Below, piece by piece: positions 62,185 to 64,000 of a stretch of DNA of 64,000 bases; the stretch's first letter is position 1; the number at the start of each line of letters is the position of its first letter. Made by a program: the position numbers and the translations under genes. The notes under the pieces were generated by a model, which saw nothing but the letters and a program-made list of their open reading frames with translations, was not told where the DNA came from and made no database searches. Origin of the DNA: Acidobacteriota bacterium (GTDB lineage: Bacteria; Acidobacteriota; Thermoanaerobaculia; Multivoradales; J023). Location of the stretch: the NCBI GenBank assembly GCA_029263395.1, contig JAJCXO010000232.1, forward strand, positions 47,785-111,784. The letters run 5' to 3'.

Positions 62185-64000
62185 TTACCCCGAGTTTAAC
62201 CCTTTGTCGAATTTTGCGAGCAGTCCTCGTATCCCTTTCTTGAGGCCTGCTTTGGTCTTGAACTTCATCCGTTTGGTGGTTTCCTGGACCAGCATCACCG
62301 TCCTCTGGATATTCTCCTCACTGGCGGTCTCGATCTTGGAACTCTTGGGCTCAACAATGCCCCCTTCAGCGTTAGCCCGCTTTTCTGATCGCTTGGAGGC
62401 TGCCACAAAACCTCGGCCGTCCTTCTTCTTGATGCCGGCATCCCGCCGTTCCTGAGTGGTGCCCGATTGCGAGGGCGGGAAAAGCCCCCCGCCTTGCGGA
62501 CGCTCGTTGCCAGTTGCGCCGAAGGCCTGCTCGTTGGTCAGCGTACCTTCAGACAAGCCTTGAACCGTCAACGGAGCGGTCAGCGCCGTCATCTCACTGC
62601 GGGCCACCTCGGTGCCGAACATCAGCGTCACCAGGCGTTTGGCGTCCATGTCGGCGTCGCCTCCATTCACCGCCTTGAACAACTCGGCGGTCAGCTTCGG
62701 GCCGGTGAGCCCCTTGCCCGCCAACTTCTCGGTGATCTCCGGGTACGTACCGAGGCCACGAATGAACACATTAGTCAGCCCAGCCTTTTGTTCCGCACTG
62801 ACCGGCTTGCCTTCCCCCACGCCAACTTTGATGATCCCTTTCTCGAGGTCTTTCTTGTTTCGCCCTGCCATCGCGGCACCGAGTTGAGCCGGATCCTGGC
62901 CCGCGGGGAGCGTCACGTCCTTCTCCGCCATCGCTTGCCCGAGTTGGTTGTCTTCCGCTTTCTTCTTGGCACCCTTGAACCGTTCCTTGGCAATGTCCCG
63001 GACACATTCGAAGACATCAGAGGCCTCCGCTTCAAAACCTCCTCCAAACCGCATCGGCGGACTATTGGCAGCGAGGAACTTGAACCGTTTGCCCTGAGGC
63101 TCCATCGTCAAGGTGCGAATGCGGTAACGCACCCGCCATAAAGCCAGTTGAGCACGCAACCGGAGGGTCAGCACACCCTTGCTGAGCAGGGCCGCCACCT
63201 TCGGACGAATTGCGGAGACCGCCTTGCGTAGCCGTTCGGCACGGCGCTTTTCGCGATCGCGCTTGCGGCGCTCCTTGTCTCGCCGCTTTTGCTCCGCCCG
63301 CTGACTCGGCGACTGCTTCTTACCTTTTCGGGATTGGGTTCTTCGGGCTCGACGACGCCGACGCTTGCTGCGCTCCGAGCGCCGCTTGCTACGCGACTTG
63401 GAACGTTCACTCTTGCGCTTGGAGCGGTCGCCCGAACGCTCCTTGCCTTCCTTCCGGCGCTTGTCGCGCCCTTTCTCGCGACGCGTTTTCCGACCCGCCT
63501 TACGTTTACTTCGCAGCTTCTTGAGCTTCGACGAGAGGTTCTTGAAAATCTTGCCAAAGGGTTTGGCGACGGTTTTGCCGACCCGCATGATCAGCTTGTC
63601 GACACCGAGGAAGGTGAGCACCGCTTCTAAGCCCGCGACAATGCCGCGGGCCAGGGCGAGGGCAAACTGCGCTGCACCGTTGGCTGGCTGCGCAACTTTC
63701 ATGACGAAGCCAAAGAAGGCCTCGGCGGCGGAGAACAGACTTTGCACCAGCCCCCAAGCGGCCCGGACACCGTCGATCACCGCCATGATGGCGCCCGCTC
63801 CAGGGATCAACTTGACGGCCAGAGTCGTGGCCAACCAGATCATCGCCGCCACCCCGATGGCCGGCAACATCGACGGCAGGTGTTCCATGAACAGTCCGGG
63901 TAGACTGAGGACCATCGCGGCTAGCATGTCCACCCAGTTCGGCGGCAGATTCATCAACGGCTCGAGGAATGGAATCTTGCGGAAGATCCACTCCTTGAAG
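62185..64000 (-). CDS. C-terminal part of a large DUF4157-like protein of an extracellular contractile injection system
   Basis: The frame runs past the right edge, so at least 604 residues are visible and the N-terminus is missing. The first part (FKEWIFRKIPFLEPL, then LIPGAGAIMAVIDGVRAAWGLVQSLFSAAEAFFGFV) matches the C-terminal half of DUF4157-bearing proteins of eCIS loci, where helical segments of this kind precede variable ends. A ~110-residue stretch extremely rich in Lys and Arg (RSKRKAGRKTRREKGRDK in part) follows, then a helical end with LAKFDKGLNSG. The basic stretch may bind nucleic acid or help loading. These proteins are candidate cargo of the eCIS tube. The DUF4157 metallopeptidase motif would lie outside the window, so the assignment rests on this C-terminal similarity. 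Confidence 0.55.
   Translation of the reverse strand, partial: FKEWIFRKIPFLEPLMNLPPNWVDMLAAMVLSLPGLFMEHLPSMLPAIGVAAMIWLATTLAVKLIPGAGAIMAVIDGVRAAWGLVQSLFSAAEAFFGFVMKVAQPANGAAQFALALARGIVAGLEAVLTFLGVDKLIMRVGKTVAKPFGKIFKNLSSKLKKLRSKRKAGRKTRREKGRDKRRKEGKERSGDRSKRKSERSKSRSKRRSERSKRRRRRARRTQSRKGKKQSPSQRAEQKRRDKERRKRDREKRRAERLRKAVSAIRPKVAALLSKGVLTLRLRAQLALWRVRYRIRTLTMEPQGKRFKFLAANSPPMRFGGGFEAEASDVFECVRDIAKERFKGAKKKAEDNQLGQAMAEKDVTLPAGQDPAQLGAAMAGRNKKDLEKGIIKVGVGEGKPVSAEQKAGLTNVFIRGLGTYPEITEKLAGKGLTGPKLTAELFKAVNGGDADMDAKRLVTLMFGTEVARSEMTALTAPLTVQGLSEGTLTNEQAFGATGNERPQGGGLFPPSQSGTTQERRDAGIKKKDGRGFVAASKRSEKRANAEGGIVEPKSSKIETASEENIQRTVMLVQETTKRMKFKTKAGLKKGIRGLLAKFDKGLNSG

Overview
The window is about 64 kb of GC-rich bacterial chromosome with roughly 45 recognisable protein genes and no rRNA or tRNA gene that I could find. 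Several genes point to Acidobacteriota, possibly a Thermoanaerobaculia-like lineage: an 812-residue duplicated FtsX/MacB permease of the ADOP type, a TPR-bearing Ser/Thr kinase translationally coupled to an ECF sigma factor, a secreted SpoIVB/S55-type protein and a small dockerin-like secreted protein. This placement is inference from gene content; no phylogenetic marker was computed.

Layout. 1-11040: a leftward housekeeping block. recN, tsaC/sua5, the S55 protein and a secreted beta-propeller protein are tightly packed; then come an FHA-GGDEF cyclase, a class I glutamine amidotransferase, proC, a proline dehydrogenase, a PaaA/BoxB-like diiron protein and a GNAT acetyltransferase. 11205-12885: a PIN-like protein with an XRE-HTH/ImmA-type metallopeptidase, one base apart, resembling a toxin-antitoxin or defence pair. 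13095-23722: an EamA transporter, a six-unit 84-bp hairpin repeat array, two GT-C-type membrane glycosyltransferases, a secreted protein, and the kinase/sigma pair.

23773-31773 looks like a compact biosynthetic locus on the plus strand: a HupE/UreJ-like membrane protein, a stand-alone carrier protein, a VOC lipoprotein, a YpdA-like flavoprotein, a DoxX-like membrane protein, a fold-III PLP decarboxylase with an unassigned 250-residue C-terminal domain, and a PaaK-like adenylating enzyme. I do not recognise the product. 32064-43825: a dockerin-like protein, an Asp/Glu racemase, a Crp/Fnr regulator, the ADOP permease, a DUF3179 lipoprotein gene with one in-frame UGA where the family carries Cys (a selenocysteine candidate), katG, a Fur/PerR regulator with its own operator-like repeat, and a two-gene secreted/transglutaminase unit.

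43971-51001: two tandem paralogous membrane-anchored STAND-type P-loop NTPases of about 1150-1190 residues. 51133-54428: ArsR and SRPBCC genes, a GT2, a ferric-reductase-like membrane protein and a CGNR zinc-finger regulator followed by a five-unit 42-bp palindromic array. 54847-61343 is an accessory stretch of plus-strand orphan genes (suppressor-of-fused domain, HNH, small immunity-like ORF, and a DUF4262 + DUF1851-like + MbtH fusion). The right edge holds the C-terminal part of a large protein resembling the DUF4157 proteins of extracellular contractile injection systems, with one gene downstream.

A recurring theme is minisatellites with periods divisible by three (15, 42 and 84 bp) lying at gene ends or between genes. 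The 15-bp ones read as pentapeptide-type A(D/N)LxX repeats in one frame.
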